Origin: Gemmatales bacterium
GTDB lineage: Bacteria > Planctomycetota > Planctomycetia > Gemmatales > HRBIN36
DNA length: 56,573 bases
Reading direction: 5' to 3'
Assembly (NCBI GenBank): GCA_025055835.1
Contig: JANWWR010000126.1
Coordinates: 1 to 56,573, forward strand
The notes under the pieces are model-generated. The model was not told the DNA's origin. It did no database searches and worked only from the letters and a program-made list of their open reading frames with translations. Below, piece after piece: positions 9,116-17,961 of the stretch. Position numbers and translations under genes: made by a program. The stretch's first letter is position 1, and each line of letters begins with the position of its first letter.

Positions 9116-9586
9116 TCAATCCTCCGGCTCAGCCAAAGGGAGATCCTCGGACAAGGCGGGGAGCTGGGGCGGGGTGGGCGAGTCGAGCGGTTCGGCCCAC
9201 GGCAAATCCTGGGGTTGAGGGCTGAAGACGGCGGGGGCGGGAATGGTCACGTCCAAGGATTCCGGGGAAACCGGATGGGGCGGGTGACTGTCCGGGTCGT
9301 AAACGAACAGGAACTCGACGGGGCCGATGCGGAGCCGGTCCCCGGGCATCAACCAGGCAGCATCCCGACGTCGAACCCCGTTGACGACGAAACCGTTGAC
9401 GCTGCCCAGGTCTTCGACTCGAAGCCGATCCCCCGTCAGGGTCAGGAGGCAATGGCGGCGACTGACGTCGCTGGCCATGAGGCGGAGCTTGCAGCCCTTG
9501 GCCCGACCGACCAGGGTTTCACCGTCGCGCAGGGCGATCATGCGTCCCTTGGGACCGCCTTTGACAATCACCAGTCCGACGTGCAT
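9116..9586 (-). CDS. FHA-domain protein
   Basis: This 156-residue protein has a forkhead-associated domain over roughly residues 1-95. The phosphothreonine-binding signature is seen as TLVGRAKGCKLRL, the conserved SRRHC, and LGSVNGFVVNG. FHA domains read phosphothreonine marks, so it may act downstream of the Hanks-type kinases found elsewhere in this window; that link is inference. The C-terminal 60 residues are proline-, leucine- and acid-rich and look disordered. An ATG at 9586 preceded by GGGAGGGG was chosen over the more upstream ATG at 9622. It lies downstream of the TPR and exosortase genes on the same strand. Confidence 0.85.
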   Translation of the reverse strand: MHVGLVIVKGGPKGRMIALRDGETLVGRAKGCKLRLMASDVSRRHCLLTLTGDRLRVEDLGSVNGFVVNGVRRRDAAWLMPGDRLRIGPVEFLFVYDPDSHPPHPVSPESLDVTIPAPAVFSPQPQDLPWAEPLDSPTPPQLPALSEDLPLAEPED

Positions 9587-9685
9587 CGCCCCTCCCGCCC
9601 CGCAAGCCCATCCGCTTCCCAAACCCGGCTTCCTCGGTTGTCATCCTAGCCGAGAAAGCCGGGTCGAAGCTAGAGGCAGCGGAAA

Positions 9686-12600
9686 TTACCGGGGCAGAGC
9701 GCTTTGCTTGGCCTTGGCCTCCTCGATCACCGCCTTGCGATCCTCATCCTTGAGCATCGAGCGGGCCGGCTGATTGGCCAGGCTGATCGCCGCGGCGTAC
9801 ATGGAGCGGGCCTTGGCGGCGTCGCCCAGACCGGCATAAGCATTGCCCAGGTGCAGGAACATGCGGGGATCATTCGGATAGCGCAGGCGGGCCGCCTCGA
9901 ACATGTCCCGCATGGCCGTGAAGTGCTCCGGCTTGTTGAGGGCTTCGTACACTTCGCCGAAGGTGTCGAGCAGGTCCGCCGGCAGCCGTTCCGGCGCGAT
10001 CGGCTGTTTGCTGAACCGGCCTGTCCGCACTTCCTGGAGGTAACGCAGGGCCGCTTCGGGATCCTTCTCTTCCTTGACCAGCAGCCAGGCGAGGTTGTTC
10101 CCCGCGATGAAGTGGCCCTTGTGGGCAGCGTAAACCGCCTCATAGGACCGCTTCGCCTGCTGGAGCCAGGCCTTGCGGTCGGGATGATCCTTCTGCTCAT
10201 CAGCCTTGGTCAGATAGATGTCGGCGAGCCGTAGCTGGGCCTCGACGGATTCCGGTTGCCGGGCCAAGACATCCCGTACCAGCGCTTCGGCGTCGTCCCA
10301 CATCTTGGCCCGGAAGAAACCGCCAGACAGGGCCAGTTTGACCAGGTCCATCTGAGCGTCCACGAGCTGCTTCTTCTGCTTTTCGAACTCCTCGGCAGGG
10401 ACGGCCCCGGTGGGCTTGAGGTTGGCGGCCCGTTCCTTCCAGAGCTTATCCTGCTCGGCGAGGAAGTTGGCGGCGGCCTGCTTCGCCTCGGCGGTGCGAC
10501 CCATCATGCCCAGCACCTGCACGAGGTAATGGCCGATGTTCGGATCGGTGGGGATGCGTGTCTTCCAACGCTGGATCCATTCCAAGGCCCGTTCGTAGAG
10601 ACTGGCCTTGATAAGCGCGGAGACGAGCGGCCCGTAGCCGGTCGAAATCGTCGGGGTACGATCCACGAAGGATTCGTAGGACTTGATGGCGTCGTTCAGT
10701 TTGCCGTCCCGCTCGAGGAGCTGCCCTTCGAGCAGCAAGGCTTCAGCGGGGGGATTCTCCTTTTCTTTGAGCCACTTGACGTACTCCAGTCCCAAGCCGA
10801 TGTCGGCGGCATCGGTCGATTCGGCGGCAAGCCGGGCACCGAGGAGAAGGGCCTGTGTGTTGCGGGCTTCGATGGCCAAGGCCCGCTTGACCTCAGTCCG
10901 GGCCAAGTCAGGCCGACCCGCCCACATCCAGAACCGCGCCTTGGCCAACGGGCCGGAAATGCGGTCGTTGCGATTCACCGTGAAGGCCCGCTCCGCCTGA
11001 TCCAGGGCGCTGCTCATGTCCTTGGGCCGATCCGAACGCTGCTTGGGATCGCCGATTCGATCCAGCAGCAGACAGGCGTAGGCATAGCCCAGCAGGAGTT
11101 CCGGTTCACCCGGGTAGTCCTGAAGCATCTGCGTGCTGAGGTCGAGGGCCTTTTCCGGATTCTCCTGGGCCAAGGCCAGGAGGGCGTTCAGGACGCCCTG
11201 CCGAGCCGCCCCGCGAACGCGGGTGAACTCCATCGCCTGGAGGTAGCCCTTGGCGGCGTCCACATAGTCCCGCTTGAGGAAGGACAGGTTGGCGTTCATG
11301 TAGGTCAGGACGGCGTTGCCCTCGGATCGGCTCATCTCCTCGCGGATCTGCTTTTGCATGTCCTCGACGGAGGTGGCGGCAAGGCGAATCTTGAGGGCCT
11401 CGGCCGCGGGATCGGGTGGCAGAAGCTGGGCGGCTTCCAGCGTCTTTTCCCGGTCGCCCAGACGGGAGTAGGCGACGACGCGGAGACCGTTGACACGCGG
11501 ATCATTCGCTCCCGTCGGGAAGTTGGCCGGGTCTTCAAGGTAGGCCACCGCCTGGGCTTCCCGTCCGGTCCGGATCAGCCACTCCGCCCACAGCAACCGG
11601 CCGCCGATTTCCTGCGGATAGTTCTTGAGGTAATCCTGAATCAACGCCTCGATGCGAGTCGGGGCTTCCTTGGGATCCTTGGCCACCTGCATCTGCATTT
11701 CCAGGCGAAGGACCTGAAGATTGTCCGGGTAATCCCGCTTGAGCGAGGCCAAGGCGGCCTCGGCATCGGCCAGGCGTCCAGTCGCGGACCAGTAAACGAC
11801 CTCGAGTTGCCGAGCCAGCCGTTCCATGGGACTGTTGGGCGGAAGTTTCTTCAGCAACTGTCCGGCGGCTTCTTCGTGAGGCCGCAGCGCGGCGGCGACG
11901 GCGGGAGTCGGCTTGGAACCGACCTTGGGAGCAATGCCGCTTAGAGCGGCGTCGGCCTCCGCTGAAGACTCACCGCCGGGCCGCCCGGTCACCGTCGGTC
12001 GTCCCGAAGCCACGGGACGGGTCCGAGGATTGCGCTGCTCCTGCTCGGCCGCCTTCATCAGGTTGACGTACTTCAACTGGGCGGTCTGCAAATGAGCCTG
12101 GAACTCCAGAAGATCGAGTTCCTTTTCATCGCGGATGAATTCCTTGGCCCAGGCCCGCTCCTCGGAGGAGAGCCGTTCCAATTGGCCGTAAGCGGCTCGA
12201 ACTGCGGCGATGCTCCGCAAGGCCAGGTCCGGCTTGCCCAGGGCCGTGTACACGTTGATAAGGACCAGATGGGAACGGACGTGATTCGGGCCGTTGCGGT
12301 CGAGGTTGGCCGCCTGCTCCAGAAGATTCTGAGCCTGTTCCAACTTGCCCTCCCGTTCCGCCAGCAACCCTTCGATCAGAAGTCCCGTGCTGCGCAGGTT
12401 GACGTCCTGGGACTGCTGCAAGGCCCGCAGATGGGGCATGATGTCGGCACGCTTGGCACCTTTGAGGAGCTTCATGCGGGCGGCCTGCTCGTGCAGTGGG
12501 AGCAGTTGGCCGGCGGGGATTTTTTCCGTTTCGGCGTAGGCGAGGGCCTTTTCGACCCAACGTTCGATCTCGGCGTCGAGGGCGGCCTTGCGGGCGCTTT

Positions 12601-13987
12601 GGCCTTCCTTGGCGGCCAGGGCGGCCTCCCGAGCCAGCAGTTCCGTCAGGCCCACGAAAGCCAGCGGAGTGGCGGCCTTGCGGCGGATGCAGGTATCCAC
12701 CAGCGTTTGCAGGCCCTCCAGATAACTGCTGAACGGATGGGCCGAATCGCCGGTCAGATAGGGCTGGGCCTGCCCGACGGCGATCACCGCAGTTTCCAGA
12801 ATGCGGCTCATGCCGTGGCGCGGCACGCTCTTGGCGGCGGCCATGCGGCGAGCGAGAGTCATGACGCTCTCCAGGGCCTCGATCAGGCGGGCATGGGTGG
12901 CCGGGTCAGCCCGACCGGCGATGCGGGCATCTTCGAGAGCCAGATCCACCGCCAACCGATGGAGACCGACCAGGCCGTCCTGGTCGGAGATGGTAAGCGT
13001 CATGAAGTCTTCGATCGACTCGGCCCGTTTGCGGATGCCCTGCACGGGATCGTAGAGCATGGCTCGCAAGGCAGCCTGCTGCTCGGCCGCCTGGGCCGGG
13101 GAGTTGCCTGCCGGTGAGCGGTAAAAGCCCAGCAGCCAAAGTCGTGCTTGGGCTTCCAGGTCCAGCGTCCGCCAGCGAATGTTCGGAGCCTCGACTTCCT
13201 TGAGCCGCGTCACGTATTCCAGCGATTTCTCCATCCGCTCTTTAGTTCGGCGTCCGACCGGACTCGGAGCGGCGGGGCCGCGGCTGCCACCTGAGCGCGG
13301 CACCGGCTGCTCGTACTCAAACCGGGCCAAGGCGTACAAGGCTCGAGCATCCTTCGGGTTTTGCTTGAGCACGTTGTCCGCGAACCGGGAAATCAGGTCC
13401 CAATTCCAGTTTTCCAGGGGATACTGAATCTCCGTGAAAAGGGCGGTTTCCTGAACGACCGGGTCGTCCGTCAGTCGCAAGGCGGCCTGCCGCGTGGCGA
13501 CGACGGCCTCCTTCTGCATTTCAGTGTCCGTGATGAAGGTCATGGGCACTTTGTTGATGTCGTCCGCGGAGGCCAGACGCTGGAGCGGCTCCCGGCCCAG
13601 CGGGGAAATTGCCTTGCCTTCGAGGATGGCGTCGGAGATGAAGATGCCGCGGAGAGCCAAGGCCCGCAGCCAGAACGCCTTGGCCGCATTGGTTCGGTCC
13701 GCCTCGATCGCTTCCTGCGGACGCTCCGTGCCCTGGCCCAGACGCTCCTGGAGCTTTTCGAGGACCTTGTTCGCCTCGGTCAGCGCTTCGGTGAACAGCG
13801 ACTTGGCCCGCTCCGCTTCGCCCGCTTCCAACTGACGCAGGCCGCTCTGGTAGCGCTCCTGCCCGCGGGTCAGCAGACTCTCCTCGCCCGGCGGGAAGAG
13901 GAAGAGATACCCGACATACAGGCCCAGGGCCAGAACGACGCCGAGCAAGACGCTCAGGACGATGGTGGACAAACTGTGCTTGAACAT
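9686..13987 (-). CDS. Very large TPR-repeat membrane-anchored protein (1433 aa)
   Basis: The product has a short N-terminus, one membrane helix (about residues 9-31), and then a long alpha-helical region of tetratricopeptide repeats to the C-terminus. TPR-like units are recognisable at the start (RYQSGLRQLEAGEAERAKSL), repeatedly in the middle, and at the end (MFLHLGNAYAGLGDAAKARS). The repeat domain is most likely extracytoplasmic, held by the N-terminal anchor. The start is supported by AGGGGAAG upstream of the ATG. It follows the exosortase/EpsI gene by 20 bases, so the two form an operon. Exosortase loci in other bacteria often include a large TPR protein (for example PrsT-type), which fits, but the function is unknown. 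It carries no obvious C-terminal sorting signal. Confidence 0.85.
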   Translation of the reverse strand: MFKHSLSTIVLSVLLGVVLALGLYVGYLFLFPPGEESLLTRGQERYQSGLRQLEAGEAERAKSLFTEALTEANKVLEKLQERLGQGTERPQEAIEADRTNAAKAFWLRALALRGIFISDAILEGKAISPLGREPLQRLASADDINKVPMTFITDTEMQKEAVVATRQAALRLTDDPVVQETALFTEIQYPLENWNWDLISRFADNVLKQNPKDARALYALARFEYEQPVPRSGGSRGPAAPSPVGRRTKERMEKSLEYVTRLKEVEAPNIRWRTLDLEAQARLWLLGFYRSPAGNSPAQAAEQQAALRAMLYDPVQGIRKRAESIEDFMTLTISDQDGLVGLHRLAVDLALEDARIAGRADPATHARLIEALESVMTLARRMAAAKSVPRHGMSRILETAVIAVGQAQPYLTGDSAHPFSSYLEGLQTLVDTCIRRKAATPLAFVGLTELLAREAALAAKEGQSARKAALDAEIERWVEKALAYAETEKIPAGQLLPLHEQAARMKLLKGAKRADIMPHLRALQQSQDVNLRSTGLLIEGLLAEREGKLEQAQNLLEQAANLDRNGPNHVRSHLVLINVYTALGKPDLALRSIAAVRAAYGQLERLSSEERAWAKEFIRDEKELDLLEFQAHLQTAQLKYVNLMKAAEQEQRNPRTRPVASGRPTVTGRPGGESSAEADAALSGIAPKVGSKPTPAVAAALRPHEEAAGQLLKKLPPNSPMERLARQLEVVYWSATGRLADAEAALASLKRDYPDNLQVLRLEMQMQVAKDPKEAPTRIEALIQDYLKNYPQEIGGRLLWAEWLIRTGREAQAVAYLEDPANFPTGANDPRVNGLRVVAYSRLGDREKTLEAAQLLPPDPAAEALKIRLAATSVEDMQKQIREEMSRSEGNAVLTYMNANLSFLKRDYVDAAKGYLQAMEFTRVRGAARQGVLNALLALAQENPEKALDLSTQMLQDYPGEPELLLGYAYACLLLDRIGDPKQRSDRPKDMSSALDQAERAFTVNRNDRISGPLAKARFWMWAGRPDLARTEVKRALAIEARNTQALLLGARLAAESTDAADIGLGLEYVKWLKEKENPPAEALLLEGQLLERDGKLNDAIKSYESFVDRTPTISTGYGPLVSALIKASLYERALEWIQRWKTRIPTDPNIGHYLVQVLGMMGRTAEAKQAAANFLAEQDKLWKERAANLKPTGAVPAEEFEKQKKQLVDAQMDLVKLALSGGFFRAKMWDDAEALVRDVLARQPESVEAQLRLADIYLTKADEQKDHPDRKAWLQQAKRSYEAVYAAHKGHFIAGNNLAWLLVKEEKDPEAALRYLQEVRTGRFSKQPIAPERLPADLLDTFGEVYEALNKPEHFTAMRDMFEAARLRYPNDPRMFLHLGNAYAGLGDAAKARSMYAAAISLANQPARSMLKDEDRKAVIEEAKAKQSALPR

Positions 13988-14007
13988 GGCTGCTTCCCCT
14001 AACGGTG

Positions 14008-15852
14008 CTATTCAGGACCGAGCCAACGCACCTGGACTCTGTCACAACCCATAACAACGTATTCCGGCAAGACCGCTTTTCGCAAAAAGCCGTCGATTTC
14101 CGGCAGCAAACTCCGTTCCACTTGCTCAGCGGTCTGTTCCGAACCGGTGGCTGTAATCTGAACCGTCAAGCTGGCCGGTCGGCGGCTCAGGCGTTGATGC
14201 AGGGCCTGAAGCAGCGTCTGGCCTTCCCGCAGCGGCGGTTCCACCGTGTAGTGCCAATACCACACATAGAGCCGACGTTCCGTTCCCGCGGGATACTCGA
14301 ACCGCTGAACCGGACGCTGGGAGGACTGGTTCAGGAATACGACGCGGCGACGGTCTCGCAGGTCGGGCATCCCGGCCACCTCGTTCATGCAAATCTCCGG
14401 GTGATGCTCCCGATCCTTGCCCGCGGCGGAGTACACCAGATAGAGGTTGGCTCCCAGGCGCGCCTGCGGTTCCACATATTGGCGAAGGAACAGATCGTCG
14501 GCGAAAGTGATGCGTTCTCGCAGCTTCGCGATATCGGCCCGTTCGCCGGCCTGCCAGGTTCCCAACTGCTCCGGCAAACGATCGAGCGGCACCGGCAGGG
14601 TCGGTCCGCGTCGCACTGCCCCGGCTTCCAGGTGCCACAGCAGCAGGGCCTGAACGACGACGCCAAGAAACACGGCCCCAGTGCCGCCGAGGACGCCGAG
14701 AGGCGACAATCGCAAGGTCAGGGGCCCGACCGGAGGGCTGACGCCCTCTGCTGGCTTCATCGGAGGGCTGACGCCCTCCGCTCGCCGGGGTCCTGCGTCT
14801 GACGCTGTTTCGTTGCCTCGAAGCGATGGACGCGACGGCGAGCGGGCAGCGTTAGCTGCCTGGTTCACGGCAGGGCTGACGCCCTCTGCTGGCTTCACCG
14901 GAGGGCTGACGCCCTCCGCTCGCCGGGGAGATTCGCCCTCCGCCTGGCTCAAGGTTTCAAGGCGTTGCAAGGCCCAGGTGAACAGCAACAACAACCCGAT
15001 GGCGACCGGGAAGGTAAACAACGCCGGGGCGCTGTGCAGCCAGGTGTCGATCCAGGCGGTGCCGAACCACTTCGCCGCCACGACCATGGCAATGACCCGG
15101 GCAACGTTCGCCAGGATCGCCACCGGCACGGTCGCCAGCATCAGCACGATTGTGGACCACCACCGCTTCAGACCCAGATGGGCCAGTAATGCGGACATGG
15201 CCAGCAGCGAAATCAGTTGCCGCAGCCCACTGCATTCCGCCCCCACGACCAGAGGGGCCGCCATGCCGGGCAACTCGATGGCATGACCACGCTGCCGAAC
15301 GACCCAGATCTGCTCCAGCACCAGACCACTCGCCCGGGCCACGAAATCCTGAAGCCACAACGCCGACGACGCCATGACGATGCCGGGCAAGGGGAACATG
15401 AAGAACAGGAACGCCAGCGGCACGGTCAACCCGTCGGCACAGGGTCGGCCATGCAGGGCCAGAGCCAGACCACGCAGGCACAGAAACAGGCCCACGAAAT
15501 CCACCAGCGGCCAGCCCAGCACCAGTGCGGCCCAATGAATCAGGACGCCGGCGCTGACTTCCAGCGTTCCCAGGGCCGGTTCCGGAACGAAGCGGGGACG
15601 GTTTTCCCGGAACCAGCGGTAAACCAGCCAGCCGGTCAACGGAAGGACCAGAAATCCATGCGAATATCCCGGATCGTCCCACCAGACCTGCGCCAGATTC
15701 GCTAGCGTCGGCCAGAAGAGCAGGGCGACCAGGGCCACCAGGACGGCGAAAATGCGGACGGCGTCGCGGCCCTGGATCGTCGGCCGCAGCAAACGGTCGC
15801 TGATCCGATGTCGGGCGGTCGCGGAAGGTGCCGTGGCCGTGCCTGCGCTCAT
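14008..15852 (-). CDS. Exosortase fused to an EpsI-type domain
   Basis: This 614-residue membrane protein has an N-terminal exosortase/archaeosortase domain (about residues 30-300, multiple helices) with the active-site cysteine in GAECSGLRQ, the arginine in NVARVIAM and the histidine in WLHSAPAL. A linker at about 305-377 consists of repeat-encoded sequence (AEGVSPP units). The C-terminal part (about 378-614) resembles the EpsI/DUF3485 domain, with HHPEICMNEVAG and YWYHYTVE-like motifs. Exosortases are transpeptidase-like enzymes that process C-terminal signals on exported proteins; EpsI is linked to exopolysaccharide assembly. Fusion of the two is known in other bacteria. Start is the ATG at 15852, with only a weak GGGAAG upstream. 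It is co-directional with the TPR gene. No PEP-CTERM-type substrate is visible in the window. Confidence 0.9.
   Translation of the reverse strand: MSAGTATAPSATARHRISDRLLRPTIQGRDAVRIFAVLVALVALLFWPTLANLAQVWWDDPGYSHGFLVLPLTGWLVYRWFRENRPRFVPEPALGTLEVSAGVLIHWAALVLGWPLVDFVGLFLCLRGLALALHGRPCADGLTVPLAFLFFMFPLPGIVMASSALWLQDFVARASGLVLEQIWVVRQRGHAIELPGMAAPLVVGAECSGLRQLISLLAMSALLAHLGLKRWWSTIVLMLATVPVAILANVARVIAMVVAAKWFGTAWIDTWLHSAPALFTFPVAIGLLLLFTWALQRLETLSQAEGESPRRAEGVSPPVKPAEGVSPAVNQAANAARSPSRPSLRGNETASDAGPRRAEGVSPPMKPAEGVSPPVGPLTLRLSPLGVLGGTGAVFLGVVVQALLLWHLEAGAVRRGPTLPVPLDRLPEQLGTWQAGERADIAKLRERITFADDLFLRQYVEPQARLGANLYLVYSAAGKDREHHPEICMNEVAGMPDLRDRRRVVFLNQSSQRPVQRFEYPAGTERRLYVWYWHYTVEPPLREGQTLLQALHQRLSRRPASLTVQITATGSEQTAEQVERSLLPEIDGFLRKAVLPEYVVMGCDRVQVRWLGPE
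14729..14937. repeat. Palindromic in-frame repeat cluster in the exosortase linker
   Basis: Two perfect copies of the 20-base palindrome CGGAGGGCTGACGCCCTCCG (8-base stems, TGAC loop) lie at 14761-14780 and 14899-14918. Diverged copies lie at 14731-14750 and 14870-14887. A second palindrome module, GGGCAGCGTTAGCTGCC, is at 14844-14860. All are translated on the minus strand as AEGVSPP-type peptides within the linker between the exosortase and EpsI domains, without breaking the frame. Confidence 0.9.
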
Positions 15853-16190
15853 GGACGAACTTCCCGGTGTTCCTTTGGCGTCAAATCTCAGCCGCGGCAG
15901 TAACCAGCAGGACTCTCAGGCTGGGATCATTCTACCCAGAATCCGCCCAGACTGACGGACCTCAACGGGGGAGGCTGTTCCGCGGCTTGTTCCTGTCTTG
16001 TGCGAGGGGAGAATAGGGGCCAGTCCCTGACACCCGCAGCCGATCGGTTAACCAGACCGTACAGCCCTGTTAATTTCGCTTAACACGGCTCCGGCAGGCT
16101 TCAGCGTCCCATGACGCCGTGCAAGGGCCATTTTTCACGGGAATTTACCAGCATCTGCCCTTGCAGCCCGATCAGCCACGTTCTAATCTC
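15853..16190. other. Divergent intergenic region, exosortase / sugar mutase
   Basis: This 338-base gap separates the divergently transcribed exosortase and mutase genes. A TAGAAT (minus strand, 15934-15929) could be a -10 element for the exosortase, but no convincing -35 is seen. Two inverted repeats sit in the right half: GGTTAACC at 16046-16053 and GTTAA-6-TTAAC at 16069-16084. Their shared GTTAA half-site might be an operator. TTAACC-N17-TAATTT is only a weak promoter candidate for the mutase. No open frame of note was found. Confidence 0.3.
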
Positions 16191-17564
16191 ATGCACATCA
16201 TGTGCCCAACCTCGGCCGATTTGCTGGTCAGCGTCTCGGGGATTCGGGGGATCGTTGGATCGGCCCTGACCCCCGAAACCGCCCTGCGCTTCGCACAGGC
16301 CTACGCCTCGACTCTTCCCGAAGGCCGTGTGCTTGTCGGAAGAGACAGCCGACCCAGCGGCGTCATGCTCGAACATGCCGTTTTGGCTGGGCTGCTGGCC
16401 ACGGGCTGCGAGGTCCTCCAGCTTGGCGTCGTTCCCACGCCAACGCTCGGCTTCGCCATCCGGCAGCATCACGCGGTCGGCGGCCTCCAGATCACCGCCA
16501 GCCACAATCCCGCGCCGTACAACGGCCTCAAACTGTTCAGTCCCGATGGCATGGTTCTGGATGAGGCGGAAGGAGCGAAAGTCCGCCAGAACTTCTACGA
16601 CGGCACCTTTCGCCGCATCGAGCCGGCTTCCCAACCGGTTGTTACCAGCCTGGAGGAGCCTTGGACCGGACATCTGGATCGGGTTCTGGAACGGGTGAAT
16701 GTTTCGCTCATCCGTTCCCGCCGGTTCCGAGTCTTGCTAGACGCCAACGGCGGAGCTGGCGGACTGCCCGGACTCGACCTCCTCGACCGGCTCACCTGGC
16801 AACATCTCATCACCGCGGTCGGCTGTGAAGCCGATGGAAACTTTGCCCATGAACCCGAACCGCTGGCCGAGCATCTCAGCGACATTGCTCCGCTGGTCCG
16901 GGAGAACGGCTGCGACGTCGGCTTCGCCCTCGATCCCGACGCCGACCGCCTGGCCATCATCGACGAGCAGGGTCGTTACATCGGCGAAGAATTGACCCTG
17001 GCCCTGGCCGCCGAGTGCCGACTGCGGCGGGAGAAAGGCCCGGTGGTCATCAACCTCTCCACCTCGCGAGTTGTGGAAGACGTCGCTGCTCGCCACGGTT
17101 GCCCGGTCCATCGCGTTCCCGTGGGGGAATTCCACGTCGCCAGGAAAATGCGGGAAATCAATGCCGTCATCGGCGGCGAAGGCAATGGTGGGGTGATCGA
17201 TCCTGCCGTCGGCTGGGTCCGCGATCCGTTCGTCGGCATGGCCTCGGTACTGGAACTTCTGGCCGAGACGGGCAAATCCGTCAGCGAACTTGTCGCCGAG
17301 CTGCCCGCCTATCACATCCACAAGGCGAAAGTAACCTTGGAACGGGACAAATTGCCGCGATATTATGAGGCTCTTGTTGCCCATTGGCCGGAAGCAACGG
17401 CGGTTGGCATGGATGGCTTGCGGCTCTCCTGGAACAACCGCTGGCTGCACGTCCGGCCCAGCAATACCGAGCCGGTGGTGCGGATCATCGCCGAAGCGCC
17501 CGAAGCCGAGATGGCCCGACAGTTGATTCACGAGGCCTTGAGCCTGGCCGATCAATCCAACTGA
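16191..17564 (+). CDS. glmM: Phosphoglucosamine / phosphomannomutase family enzyme
   Basis: The product belongs to the alpha-D-phosphohexomutase family, which moves phosphate between C6 and C1 of hexose phosphates; GlmM makes glucosamine-1-phosphate for cell-envelope precursors. Landmarks in order are SGIRGIVG near the N-terminus, the catalytic serine in TASHNPAPYNGLK, the metal-binding loop DPDADR, the sugar-specificity loop GEGNGG, and the phosphate-binding RPSNTEPVVRII. All catalytic elements look intact. Length from the chosen ATG is 457 residues. A GTG at 16119 would add 24 residues not expected in the family. The ATG at 16200 is also possible; none has a strong ribosome-binding site. 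GlmM versus phosphomannomutase specificity cannot be settled by eye. Confidence 0.88.
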   Translation: MHIMCPTSADLLVSVSGIRGIVGSALTPETALRFAQAYASTLPEGRVLVGRDSRPSGVMLEHAVLAGLLATGCEVLQLGVVPTPTLGFAIRQHHAVGGLQITASHNPAPYNGLKLFSPDGMVLDEAEGAKVRQNFYDGTFRRIEPASQPVVTSLEEPWTGHLDRVLERVNVSLIRSRRFRVLLDANGGAGGLPGLDLLDRLTWQHLITAVGCEADGNFAHEPEPLAEHLSDIAPLVRENGCDVGFALDPDADRLAIIDEQGRYIGEELTLALAAECRLRREKGPVVINLSTSRVVEDVAARHGCPVHRVPVGEFHVARKMREINAVIGGEGNGGVIDPAVGWVRDPFVGMASVLELLAETGKSVSELVAELPAYHIHKAKVTLERDKLPRYYEALVAHWPEATAVGMDGLRLSWNNRWLHVRPSNTEPVVRIIAEAPEAEMARQLIHEALSLADQSN

Positions 17565-17591
17565 GTCCGCTTGCTTTTCGGGAGCCGAACT

Positions 17592-17945
17592 ATGCCCAGA
17601 GGTAAGGACGAGGCCCCAGACGACTACGAGGAGGGGTACCAGCACGCCTCCTCAGACGACGGCGGCATCAGCAAGCTGATCCCATACAAGAACACCAGCG
17701 CCCTGACGGCGTACTACTGCGGTGTGTTCAGTCTGATTCCCTGCCTCGGCCTGATCCTCGGGCCTCTGGCAATGTATTTTGGATACTCCGGACTCAACTA
17801 CGCGAACCAGAACCCCCAAGCGCAGGGCAAGGTCCATGCCATCGTCGGCCTGGTTCTCGGCGGACTGACAGCCTTGGCCAACTGGGGCGTCATATTGATG
17901 GCCACTATTGGCTTTGTCTTGGCTGCCCTCGAAGGCCCACGCTGA
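17592..17945 (+). CDS. Small membrane protein, DUF4190-like
   Basis: The product is a 117-residue protein with an acidic, hydrophilic N-terminus of about 30 residues followed by two hydrophobic segments (about 43-66 and 84-110) rich in glycine. The pattern (YYCGVFSLIPCLGLILGPLAMYFGYSGL, split by a short AQGKVHAIVGLVLGG) resembles DUF4190-type two-helix proteins, whose function is not known. The ATG at 17592 has GGGAG upstream. It lies 27 bases after the mutase gene and may be co-transcribed, and it ends 16 bases before the convergent hpnE. Confidence 0.7.
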   Translation: MPRGKDEAPDDYEEGYQHASSDDGGISKLIPYKNTSALTAYYCGVFSLIPCLGLILGPLAMYFGYSGLNYANQNPQAQGKVHAIVGLVLGGLTALANWGVILMATIGFVLAALEGPR

Positions 17946-17961
17946 GAGGGAAAGCTGGCCG

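Noticed and set aside
10256-11944. 562-codon open frame antisense to the TPR gene
   Set aside because: High-GC coding DNA leaves long shadow frames. It has no domain, no ribosome-binding site and lies fully within the TPR gene; similar shadows at 4278-5954, 27841-29436, 40841-42760 and 50006-51505 were dropped for the same reason.
14729-14937. CRISPR array
   Set aside because: The repeats are irregularly spaced, lie within coding frames, have no unique spacers of constant size, and no cas gene is present.
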